Below the pieces are notes generated by a model, which worked only from the letters and a program-made list of their open reading frames with translations, was not told where the DNA came from and made no database searches. Of a DNA stretch of 64,000 bases, positions 49,641 to 60,449 are shown one piece after another. The position numbers were made by a program, and so were the translations under genes. The stretch comes from Symsagittifera roscoffensis (taxonomy: Eukaryota; Xenacoelomorpha; Acoela; Convolutidae): NCBI RefSeq assembly GCF_963678635.1, contig NC_087067.1, forward strand, positions 17,799,639 to 17,863,638, read 5' to 3'. Every line of letters starts with the position of its first letter. The stretch's first letter is position 1.

Positions 49641-49838
49641 AAGAGGCCCATACATGAAAATGCTTGAGCCATTTTCCTGCATATAATTCTATTAAAAACT
49701 TTTTTTGATGATAATTGTGTATGGAATTAAGTATGGAACTCTTTGTATGGAATTGTACGAAAATAATCATACGATTACAAACACAGAGTTGCGTACACAA
49801 TTCCATGCACAATTGTTTTACAAGTCTATACAAAAACA

Positions 49839-50397
49839 AGGTTAGCGATTTACTGTGCAAAATGTTCCGACCATAGTCTTAAAAAATACAATTTTTTGTT
49901 TCAAATTATCGTAACTTTTCTGCGGGGTATAAAAAAAACGTGAACAATAACAAAAATAAAGCAAATGCTACAGTCACATGCAAATAGGTCAATTCGAAAA
50001 CACATTTTTTGCAGAAAATTGGCTAGAAAAGGAAACAAAAATAATGAAAAAAAATGTAAATATTAAGCTTCTCGAGTAAATCTCAAATTTCACGGCTTAA
50101 TTTAAGCTCAAATAGGCTATTGCGAGCCCGCACCTCTCCTTTTTTGCTCGAACTTGGACTTAAAATCAAAAAAAATTCAAGCTGGTTTTTCTCGCAACAC
50201 TGTGAAAAAAAATTCAAAATTTGTTAACGCCCTTCAAATCACGACTGAAAGGTTTTTTATATGATATATCATTCGACCAAATTCGATGATTATTATAAGT
50301 ATCCGATTTTGAGTGGAAAACGAAAAAATAAGAAAAACAAACAAAAAACTAAAACACATCCGAAATCAAAAACCCTACCCATTTTCAATGGTCGGAA
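49839..50397 (-). mobile_element. Family B element, reverse orientation, hairpin deleted
   Basis: Starts AACAAGGTTAGCGATTTACTG, and the hairpin's second arm is missing before AATGTTCCGACC. It ends CCATTTTCAATGGTCGGAA, the clearest 5' terminus of the family. Confidence 0.65.
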
Positions 50398-50399
50398 TA

Positions 50400-53070
50400 A
50401 AAAGTTTTCCCCAATGCTCTAGTATTTAACCTTGTCTCATCTTCCTTAAAAAGAACCGACATGCTGAATAACATGGCTACTCCAAACGTAATTGGATTTC
50501 ATGTTTTACTTAGCAATAAAAACAATTATTTGATTCATCCGTTGATTTTTGGTGGTACCTGATTTTGCGTGTGAAACAGAAAAAAAAATTACAAACCCGA
50601 ATACAATTTTTTTTCTCTTAATTTCCAAATAGTCGGAACTAAAACAATTTTCAACAAATCCAGAAAGGAGAAATGTTTGTCATACATTTCCATACACATA
50701 TTGTATAATAAGTTTTTTTCACATGCCTTTCTACAAATCCAAACATAGTTTTTAAACAAACCTGTGACTCTCGCGTCCAAAACGAAAAACTGCTACTTTT
50801 TTGATGATCACGACTGTAAAATTATATAAAAAGTGAATTTTGCAGTTCAATAAAAAACCATAGTAGAAAATCAACAAACTAAAGTTGAGTGTTCAAGGAG
50901 AGTCTCGAATCAAAAAGTTTTAGGACTCACAAAAAAATATGAAAATCCGTTTTGTTCCGCCCCTCCGACCGTTAAAACAATAAATTATGTCTGGCAAGTT
51001 TATGAGTAAATTTCCGCCTCAATTTTTTCTTTTGAATTTGCTTTTTTGTCCAACATTGTCAAAAGTGCTCATTTTTGTCGCGCCAATTCACTCCATCAAT
51101 CCAAAAACTTTTTACTCCTCACTTTGCAAGAATGCCTCGATGAAATTTTTAAGGGATCACTAGTGTTAACTTTTCATTTGCAAGCAAGCAAGCAACAAAA
51201 GACCGTACAGTTTGTTCATAATAACTACCCTAATTATTCAAAATCTTTGAATCAATAGAACAAGTTTTCGAGCAAGCTTAGCTCAAACCACGATATCCGT
51301 CTGACACCAAAACCATTAATTGCAACTTCACAAAAAAGCAAAGTATCATTTAATGTTAATGTACAATGTCAAAAACCGCCACATTGTTTGGCTAATTAGT
51401 TCAAAAAAAAATTAACAAAAAGAGAGGCAAAACTTAGAAAAAAACACTAGTTTTTACATTATATTAATTCACTCTCCAGTTTTCGTATAAAAAAATTACG
51501 AAAAAATGGCGATGTTTTTTTTTCAGTTTGTATAAACTTCTCAAAAAATTAAGAATCATCAATCAGGAATTAGGAAGCGTATTTTGGAAAAAATCACGAA
51601 GGTCGTCAATTACAGAATTTTTAAAAGCAACTAAAACGCATAGTTTTTTTCGTAAGGTATATCTGTCACTTTAGTGTCTTGGTTTGATATCCTTCGGTTC
51701 TACAGCTCTGGAGGTCTTGCAGTGGTCACCTCTATTGGTATCAGGCATTCTTTAGATCAAGGTTTTTTTTGAGAGCCTTAGATGAAGAAAGTTGACCTCG
51801 GTCAGAAGGCACTTAACTCGCTAGGAAAGTACTCGAAGAAATCCAAACCAAAGTTTCAAAGTTATAACTAAAAATAACAGATTAATTGGAAATGAAATAT
51901 ACAAGAAAATGTTCACAAAAAATTTAGAGTAAAGTGACAAACTGAGCTCCCTGTCCATTCAAAATAACAATTCTGCTTGTAACCTACCTTCAAATAAAAC
52001 TTATCGGGGCACAATTACAACAGAAAACCAAGAAACCTTAAACCTAGCCAAACATTATTTAAAATCGAAAACAACAGATTACCAGGAAATAATTTTGCAC
52101 AACAACTGCATGCGTTTGATTCAAAGCGACACTTTCACAGTGCTCGAAACTTTAAAAAATTACTTCGAGTGTTATCAAAGAACAGTGTAACAAAGAGCAG
52201 CAGGATAAGCAGCAATAATCATATACTAGTCAACTTAAGTCCAGAAGCTAGCCAAAGTTACTATCGAGGAAGTTGAATAACTAGAGGACGTTTCCAAAAT
52301 CAGGACGTTTCCAGAGTTTTATAGGAGCTGATCAAAACTGGCCCTAGCACTGGCCCTTTTGAATTTTTGAATTAAACAGGATAGCGCTAGAACTCAGATG
52401 AACACGCAGTTACCAACTCAAAAAAAAATTCCGTCAAAAATGGCTAATTAAAAAGTGGAAATTTTTCTGAAGATAAAAACCACCTCGAGCACAAATATTC
52501 CGTTACTTTCGGTACAAAAGTTGGAACAATTGGCTCAATATGACCGAGTTTATTCTCCGGGTTTTCCAGTTTTACGTTAACTTCGGTAGAAATTGTGGTG
52601 AAATTCAGTCTTCGATTCCCCTGACTAGATTTGTGTTTGGATGACAATTTTTTGTCATTTAACCAACAAGGAAGTCAAATTAGCATAAAATGTCTGCAGT
52701 CAAGTTGAGATCAAGATAAGTAACACAAGGAAATAAAGAAAAAAGGTTATCAATCAATGTCATTTCACCCAAAATGGTGTTGATGGAGACCCTTGCCCCC
52801 GGGAACAACAGCTATCTTCGCCTGTCAGAAAATCCTGTAAACAAGACTATTCTTGACAATGAGGAGTTAAATTTCCTGCTGTGTAAATCAATCAATACTT
52901 TCAACAATAGCGACAAGAAACAGTGTAAATTTTATTAAAAATCTTCAATTTCGTCCAACATTTGAATGAGCAAAAAAACATTGACAAAGTTATTTGAAGC
53001 ACATTTTGTAAATTTGCAAATTGTTGTAGCTTTTCATTCATGTAGAGTTGTAAAGGGAAAAAATAATGGT
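50400..53070. other. Intergenic stretch without a supported gene
   Basis: A second partial family B-like patch (CCTGATTTTGCGTG) occurs near 50560, and a family A 5' end in reverse at about 52490-52530. Otherwise unremarkable. Confidence 0.45.
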
Positions 53071-53076
53071 TACTGG

Positions 53077-53450
53077 CAAGGGCAGATCTAGGATTTTCTC
53101 GAGAGAGGGGGGATGTGATTTTTAAAAATAGTCGAAAACTTTGTAGACATGTTTTACAGATCGACTAAAATGATTTCCCGAGTTCTCCCAAAGCAGTAAA
53201 AAAAAATCGGTGGTTTGGACACATTTTCCCCGCCGCAGGCAACACTTTTTTGGCACACTTGAAGGCACACTTGAAGAAAAAAAGGCGCTTTTAGGCCTTT
53301 TTTGAAATTTATTCAAAAATCGCGTTTTTCGAAGCACGCTCTTTCCCCTCAAAACACGATAATATTGGGGGCCAAAAACGCCTTTAGAAAAATTCTAGGG
53401 CCCGTCAGCCAAAAATGGAAATCACAAAATACTAAAAAGGCGGCACAAAT
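53077..53450 (+). mobile_element. Family C (hAT-like) element
   Basis: Starts CAAGGGCAGATCTAGG and follows the family order down to CCCGTCAGCCAAAAATGG. Open frames crossing it are chance. Confidence 0.6.
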
Positions 53451-53489
53451 GGGGGACCAATTGACAAATGTCCAAACAACTTCAAATTT

Positions 53490-54480
53490 AAAACTTAACT
53501 CAAATTTGGAAATAAAATTTGCTACAATGTACCGTCGTCTTTGTCTTCCGGCTGGAACTGTTTGTAAACCTCCTGCCCCTGAGTCATTCCTAACGATGAT
53601 TGTCCCTTTTTTTCTTCGCCCGACAAGTCCTTTCAATAAGCCACAAAAGTTGCATGTAACTCCTTTCGCTGCACATTATTTCATTTGTTCTCTCGTAAAT
53701 CCCGGTTAATCGCAGTTGTAGCACATACCACCCGCCATGGTAGTTCTCCCTCGGAATTGTCCTCGCCCTCTGATTGAACCACGTCCTCACCCTCGGCTGT
53801 TCCTGTATCCGCCCCTGGTTGTCCCGACCGGTTCCGTGTTGATTTGTAGTCGTCCGCCCGAAAGTCCGCTTGTAGTTGCTCCGCCAACTTCGAGACATAC
53901 GTCTTTGTGTACTTTTCCCCCGCTCGTACGACAGCGCTATTCGATACACTTCCTCTGGTGTTTTTGACTATCTATATGGCTCATTTAGGGCTTCACGAGT
54001 TGTCGTGCTCACGATGAACACGTCCCCCAAAATCTGGATTTCTAGTGTTCCGAAGTTGCAACTCGCCGCGAGACCGCTAAGCACTGAGTGAAATTGCTCC
54101 AGAGCTTAGCCGATCCGCTGTTTTAGCGATAGCAGTTAGAATACCTCATAGTTCTCGTTCCGTTTTTTTTGAAATCTCCCTCGGTCGATTCCAGCACCCT
54201 TGGATAGCGTCAGGCCGCCAAATCTAAGTGCGGTCCCCCTTTATGCACTTTTTGTCCTTTTCCCGCAGGAACCAGCAGAGATTTGAGTTCAATGTTCGCG
54301 CCGATTCCATTCTAATTTTCACGTCCACGTCAGCCGCTGAAGCCCCTATTTGCGCCGTAGTAAGGGTGTCCGCAATGTAAAAACGTGCTGGGTTGATGAA
54401 GTGTTTTGCAACCATTCCCCAAGCAATTCATCCAGAATTTTCAGAGCATCGGTGGTTCGGCGTGTTTCGGTGACAAGAAT
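53490..54480 (-). pseudogene. LTR-retrotransposon gag region, decayed
   Basis: A G+C-richer block. On the minus strand, frames read as gag-like: a piece with RFYIADTLTTAQIGASAADV near 54380-54330, and an acidic/Arg-rich linker near 53880-53740. Then come two consecutive zinc-knuckle remnants: one holds CYNC near 53727-53716, the other CNFCG near 53648. In both, the His and last Cys of the CCHC pattern are altered or displaced by stops and frameshifts. Two knuckles at the C-terminal side of gag fit Ty3/Gypsy- or BEL-type elements. No protease, reverse transcriptase or LTR was recognised nearby. The plus-strand frames over the same bases are shadows. Confidence 0.6.
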
Positions 54481-54489
54481 GACGTAATC

Positions 54490-55090
54490 CCAAGTGTGTT
54501 TTCCCCCGCTTTATCCTACTTACTGTGCCATGTTGAAAAGCTTTATTCGATAAGTCTTATTAAGTCGCAAGGTACTCAATTGTATCTATGATCAAAAAGA
54601 TAATATTTTAGCGGTTACCCGGCAAAGTCAGACACTCCTAAGGCTAGTTCTTGTCAACAGGGCTAGCATGGAAGAAAAATTAAATCATTGACAGATTTAA
54701 AAATAGACATGAACTATTTTGATCTTGAAAGACGAATTTAACGTCTGTGGCACGTGTATACTTTTGCATTCTCCAAAGTAAATGATAATGTTTGATTAAT
54801 TGTTACAAAATAAATTAACTTTTGGTTTATTCACGACTGAAGGTTTATTTTTTTTTGTTTTAGTTTTCTGTTTTTGTGGTGACGATTTTGTCGTTGCCTC
54901 GGAAAATTTGCTTAAAGACTGTTTCTGAACAATGTGTAAGCCATCTCGTGACGATCCTGTATTTGATCAGCAAATCTGATGGCCTAGCTAACTGCGCATT
55001 CAAAACAACATTTACACTGAATGGTTTTGCTGTATGCATCTGTTTTGTGAGAAAAAAGATCCGATACAAATTCATTTCTTAATCTGCTCA
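54490..55090. other. Flank of the gag fossil; possible remainder of the same element
   Basis: A minus-strand open frame at 54860-55075 looks protein-like, but I do not recognise it. No LTR boundary could be placed. Confidence 0.25.
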
Positions 55091-55097
55091 ACTCAAG

Positions 55098-55290
55098 TTT
55101 CGACCATGCTCAAGGTATGTTTCGACCGTGCTCGAGATATGTTTTGACTGTGCTCGAGGTATGTTTCGACTGTGTTCGAGGTACGTTTCGACCGTGCTCG
55201 AGTTATCTTTCGACCGTGCTGGACTGTGCTCGACCGTGCCGACTATGCTCGAGGTAATATTTCGAATTTATGCTCGACCCAAACTCCTGT
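55098..55290. repeat. 22-bp tandem repeat (minisatellite)
   Basis: Units starting TTTCGACC or TTTTGACT at 55098, 55120, 55142, 55164, 55186 and 55208, with exact 22-base period for five units. Each ends like GTGCTCGAGGTATG. Degenerate units trail on to about 55290. Confidence 0.9.
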
Positions 55291-56077
55291 CTCGACTATT
55301 CTTTTGCGGTCGAGCTCTGATATGTTCTCGACTTTGAAAGAATGTGAGAACCTCGACCTGGGTAGTAGCGCTTAGATGCGACCATTTACCTCTCTGAACC
55401 AAATGGTGACTGAGTTATCTTTCACCCTGATAACAAATTAAATTAAAGCTCGCACGGGTTAATCCAAATTAGTTGAGTCAGAGATCCATATGTTTTTAAT
55501 AATGTCCCCCTTAACCTCAAACTCAAACGGATATCAATGGCGCATGCACGATTCTGCATTGTGTAACATACGAACGAAGTTTCAAAGAGGTATTTTTAAA
55601 ATTCATACAAAAAGGGTGGAATTAGAAGGATGTATTTTGAAATCAATTTAGCAATTAATACAGCAGTATAGTCAACTATTTTTTAATTAGGATTGTTTCA
55701 GCAAACTTATTTTTGCAAACAGGAAAATATTCAACACAATGACCGAAACTAGTTGGTATTCTTTTGGTAAATTATACAAGTTTTGAGTAGACAAGCTGTT
55801 ATAATTTACTTAGTGACAAAACTTCTACAACTACCATTTCACCAATGTGGGTCTAATTTAAAATGCGGACGAATCTCAAAAGTTCATTACAAACAATTTA
55901 TAAACCTGAATGCGGACTTCAAGAACGGAACACTCAAATTTAGCTCAACTCAAGCTTACTAATAATTTTTTAATGATTTCTGTGATTTCTAGAGGATATA
56001 TACAAGGCTATACTAGCCTGTATATGGATAGTACCATCCAAAAAAAGCCAGGCTTTGGTAGCCATAATTACGAAGGT

Positions 56078-56323
56078 CAATTGAGAGCTATTGCTATGGC
56101 AGATTATCTGAAACATGATCTGACTATCTCTAAAAACTAGGGATCTATGTAAATCAATTTGCTTTGAAACTTGACATCCGAGTTTATATTGGTCTCGAAA
56201 AGTTTTTAAAATGCTGTGTTTGAATAAACTCAGAGCAAATAAAATCAGAATAAACTGGACGGTTTTCATAATTTTGTCGACCTTTTTTTTGGGTCGACCA
56301 AATGGATTTTTCGAGCTGTTTTG
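56078..56323. repeat. 246-bp direct duplication, copy 1
   Basis: By eye identical to 56361-56606. It starts CAATTGAGAGCTATTGC and ends in the GGTCGACC-containing start of a family C element. Confidence 0.85.
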
Positions 56324-56360
56324 AAAAATTTTGAAAATGTCAATTGAAAGCTCAAAAGGC

Positions 56361-56606
56361 CAATTGAGAGCTATTGCTATGGCAGATTATCTGAAACATG
56401 ATCTGACTATCTCTAAAAACTAGGGATCTATGTAAATCAATTTGCTTTGAAACTTGACATCCGAGTTTATATTGGTCTCGAAAAGTTTTTAAAATGCTGT
56501 GTTTGAATAAACTCAGAGCAAATAAAATCAGAATAAACTGGACGGTTTTCATAATTTTGTCGACCTTTTTTTTGGGTCGACCAAATGGATTTTTCGAGCT
56601 GTTTTG
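56361..56606. repeat. 246-bp direct duplication, copy 2
   Basis: Same length and sequence as copy 1, 283 bases further on, with a 37-base spacer that begins to repeat the same word (CAATTGAAAGCTC). Confidence 0.85.
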
Positions 56607-56880
56607 GTCAAATTTTCTGCGCCGCAGGCAAAACTTTGAAAAAACAGGCCAAAAAAAGGCATTTTTAGGCAATTTTTGGAAAATTTTGACCAAAAAAATT
56701 GCATTTTTTCGGCGCGCGCTCCCACCTTAAAATTGAGATATGTTGACGCCGAAGGTGTCTTCAAAAAAATTTAGGCTCTGTCATCAAAAACGAATATCTC
56801 AAAATAGCACAAAAGGGGACTCGTTGGGTCGGCAAGGAGCCGAATCCTTGAGGGAAAAGCGTCCACCCCCCCCCCCCCCT
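56555..56880 (+). mobile_element. Family C (hAT-like) element
   Basis: GTCGACC with a T run, GCGCCGCAGGC, GGCGCGCGCTCCC, then GGTCGGCAAGGAGCCGAATC and a 14-base poly-C (56866-56879). Its first part lies inside copy 2 of the duplication. Confidence 0.6.
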
Positions 56881-57586
56881 AATTCCAACCTTGATAGCAA
56901 AAACGATGTTTTTAGTTCGTCAGAGTGGCCAAAGAAAGTCGCATGCGCGGATGATGTTGACTTCTTCAAGAGAGGCGGTGAGTGAGTATTTTGTATGAGG
57001 TCATATAGTTGGTAGTTATTTTAAATTGAGAATGTTTTCTAAAAAGGGTATTTCTACAGGTTGGATGTATTCATGCGGGATGATAAAGGGCCGGGAGTCT
57101 TAAATGGGGAAGTTGTTAGTGAGAGGGCAAAAAAATACATTTGGCGGACTGGGTCATTGTTCTGGAGGAAACCGTGGAGGTTAGTTGTTTTAATACAAAA
57201 AGTAGAGTTAAAAAAATAAGGAGAGGTATTTTTTGAATTGTTAAACATATAACGGTGGTGAGAAAATCGTGAGGGAGATCTTTGTAAAAAGTGTCGTTGA
57301 GTAAAACGAAGAAATTACAAATAGCAAACAATACCCCTCGCTTCTATTGCTGAGTCGGATTGCGGTTGAGAAATTGCTTCCATTAGAAAATTGACTCCAA
57401 CCATTTTTTTAAGGTGGCTTTCATGAAAAAGCATTTCTTGAGGCAAAAAATTAACGTAAACTATTGAAAAACATGCGTATCATTTTCAACATAGTTCTTA
57501 CATAAATAATCTGCGACTCTTTATTTAGAAGCAAATTTGTCTCTTTTCAGTTTTAGTTGATCAATTTGATTTTATTTATATATTTA

Positions 57587-57591
<5 letters not shown>

Positions 57592-57640
<49 letters not shown>
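57592..57640. repeat. (TA)n microsatellite
   Basis: A long run of TA, with imperfect TATTTATATA sequence just before it. Confidence 0.9.
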
Positions 57641-57644
<4 letters not shown>

Positions 57645-57927
57645 CTGTGTATCTACTTTGTTTTATTTTTTTTAATTTAAATGAAAATAAAATTGGATCA
57701 TAATAATCAAAAAATTAAATATATATATTTATTTACAATAGGAAAAAAAATGTGGGAGTGGGTTTGTCTGAAATCTAACTGGTAAATTGATTGGACGACC
57801 GCAACGTCCTACATTTTTGTGCAAAGAACAGCAAGAATGCTATTGGCTGTTTATTCTTGTAAACTGCCTTTTAAAACTTTTAAAAAAGTACAAAAAGTTG
57901 AAATGTAGTTAAATGACTTCATTTTTG

Positions 57928-58376
57928 TTCTGACCATTGAAAATGGGGAAAAACACTGGACTCGGGTGTGTTTTATCTTTTTTTCACGCAAAAACTTCAT
58001 TTAAGCTTCAACGTATCTAAGCTTCATTTAAGCCGTGAAAACTTAATTGCACTCAGGTAAAGGTAGTTTTTGCAGTTTTTAGCGCAATTTTGGGAATCAA
58101 AATCTTGAAAATTCAAAAAAAAAATTATTAAAACTTTGAAAAATTTTCGAAATATTTTTCAAATTTTTTTTGTTTTTCTAGTCATTTTTTTAAAAACTGT
58201 TATTCAATTGCGTTATTTTACTGTGACTTTCAAATATTTCTATGTTTTGTTTCCGTTCAGATTTTTTAATCAAACGCAGAAAAAAAACGTTACCGATTTG
58301 AGAAAACATTTTTGTATTCTTTTAAGACTTTGGTCGGAACATTCTGTGCTAATTGCACAAATACCGGCTATCCTTG
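57928..58376 (+). mobile_element. Family B (HINE-like) element, near full length
   Basis: Starts TTCTGACCATTGAAAATGGG. It ends TTTGGTCGGAACATTC, hairpin TGTGC-TAATT-GCACA (58345-58359), then AATACCGGCTATCCTTG and TT. About 449 bp. The short frame within it is not a gene. Confidence 0.7.
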
Positions 58377-58899
58377 TTTTAGTATATTTCCATTAGATGT
58401 TTAAGTATGAGCAGTGTGCGTTTTCGTTTTTTTTTTGTTTTACACTTAACCTCTTCTATAATCAATGTTAGTGAAATATTGCTAACATTCAATTCTACAA
58501 TTCACATTCTAAACTTAGAAATTGAGGTAAGTATTGAACTTTAAAAAATTAGAACTTTTTAAAAAATAAACAATTTTGACAGTTTATTATTTAAATCCAA
58601 CTGTTGTTTTTTCTTATAACCGGTTTTTCGCTTATTGATGTAAAATTTTATATAAAAACTGAGCTTGAAATTAACAGCACTGCTTTTCTTAGTACTTTAT
58701 CATTTTTGATTGAGCGATATTTTACTCCAACCGTCTTTTTTTAACTACAACGATACACCTATTCTACAACTTTTTACACTGTTTATTGTCGCTCAGTTGA
58801 AAATCTCTTACAATGCACGATGACATTTTTACAGACATGCATACTTCGTTTTCTTATAAAACATTGCAATCAATATTAAAAAAGGATGCAGGAGAGTAG

Positions 58900-59471
58900 C
58901 CCGGGTTGACAAAAAAAGCTTTACATACTATTTCATATTATGAAAAAAATACTTATCACACTATTTCATACTATTCCATAGACCAAAAAAACTATGAAAA
59001 TAGCATGATAAGCATTTTTTCCATACTATGAAATATTATGATAGGCATTTTTTCCATACTATGAAATCTTATGGTAGGCATTTGTTCCATAAATGAAAAT
59101 ACCAAAAAAAATATTTGTACGAAATTTTGTGTTTCATCCGAAACACTAACCCTGGATTTTTTGTCATAAACTGGCAGTCTTCTATATCAAAAAATTATAT
59201 GATACGCATTTTTTGACCAAAATTAAAATTATGTATATTCATCCAGAAACATCGTTAAACTAATTTTGAAGATTTTTTTGACCAATATTAAAATCATTTT
59301 TTTATTGAGCAGAAAGATTCAAAAGATGAAAATTGAACAGAAGTTTTTCTCTTAAACGTTTAATACAGTTTTTAAATTTAGTATGAAAATTGTATGATAA
59401 GCATTTTTTCCATAGTCGCCATATATGAAATTGTATGATAAGCATTTTTCTTTTATGGACGTCAACCCGGG
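58900..59471. mobile_element. Family D element with CCCGGGTTGAC inverted ends
   Basis: CCCGGGTTGAC (58900-58910) and GTCAACCCGGG (59461-59471) are perfect inverted repeats. The 572-bp body has many copies of TATGATAAGCATTTTTTCCAT-like words in both directions. No ORF. Target duplication unclear. Confidence 0.75.
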
Positions 59472-59704
59472 AGTTCAGTTTTAATTTTTTTCTCCCAAAA
59501 CTAAGAACCTAAGGCGTGTAACTTGATTTACTAATTTAGGTAAGGAGAAATACGTAGGTAAGGCATCTATTTGAACTGCTGGAAAATGTTTGTTGTGAAA
59601 TTGAGCCAATTGAGCTAAATAAATAATAAGTTGTACCATTACTCAATCATTTAAGGGGAGAGTCTTTGATGAAAGAAAAATCTTTGATCTTCTAAACATA
59701 TTTA

Positions 59705-60440
59705 TTCCGACTTTCGTAACGAAATAACGGAATATTTGTGCTCGGTGTGGTTTTTGTTTTCAGACAAATTTCGACCTTTTAACTAGCCATTTTTGATGGA
59801 ATTTTTAATCGCTCAAAAGTTATTGTTGTCCTGAGCTTAAAATGGAAAATATATTTCACCTGTGATCATTTTTTGTAGGTCTTAAAGATTGCCTAGTTGG
59901 CTAACTTGGGACAACGGGCGATATATATCGCGCTAGTAACGCGTAAGCGGAGATTAAATCCTCTTTGAAATTGTTCCAGATTGGTTAAAGGAAGCTTATT
60001 TGCCATAATTGGTTTGTTACAGGGAGCTTTCACCCATTGTCTTCACCTATTTAATTTGGATTGCGATATTCAAAATGGTCAAAATGGGCGATGTTCATGA
60101 ATATTTTCCATCTCTTCCTCTAGGTGATTCCTTCAAATTCGGAGCTGAAGTTACGACTTTTTTTCAGACAAGTTTAGACTTTTTGCTTAAAACTGTGACG
60201 GACTTTTTAAATCATCTGAACAATATTGATACATTGAGCGCAAAAAATGTTTCGCCTCCTCGCCATTCACAAATGCGGCAGTCAAAAAGTCAAATTATGC
60301 CATTCATTTAAGGAAAAAAACTCCAATTGAACCCAAGCAAGCTGATTGATCTTAATTTGGCGTTTTCTGAATTGCTTTTGCCAAAAACAGCATCATATTC
60401 ATAAAAGGCAGTCGGAAAATTCAAAGCTCTGCTTACAAAA
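59705..60440 (+). mobile_element. Family A element with a foreign internal segment
   Basis: The 5' part TTCCGACTTTCGTAACG through TTTGTTACAGGGAGC (to about 60027) and the 3' part AAAAGGCAGTCGGAAAATTC (about 60403-60425) match family A. The middle, about 60028-60400, does not. An open frame of 100 codons (60009-60311) crosses the middle and contains MGDVHEYFPSLPLGDSFKFG. I do not recognise the peptide. Confidence 0.5.
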
Positions 60441-60449
60441 ATGATACAA

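Noticed and set aside
53302-53709. 135-codon plus-strand open frame
   Set aside because: Its left part is family C repeat and its right part is antisense to the gag fossil, so it is not a gene.
55098-55290. CRISPR array
   Set aside because: The units are head to tail without spacers and the sequence is eukaryotic.
55970-56693. Two minus-strand frames with nearly identical C-terminal ends
   Set aside because: They are the same chance frame counted twice through the 246-bp duplication, and run into family C sequence.
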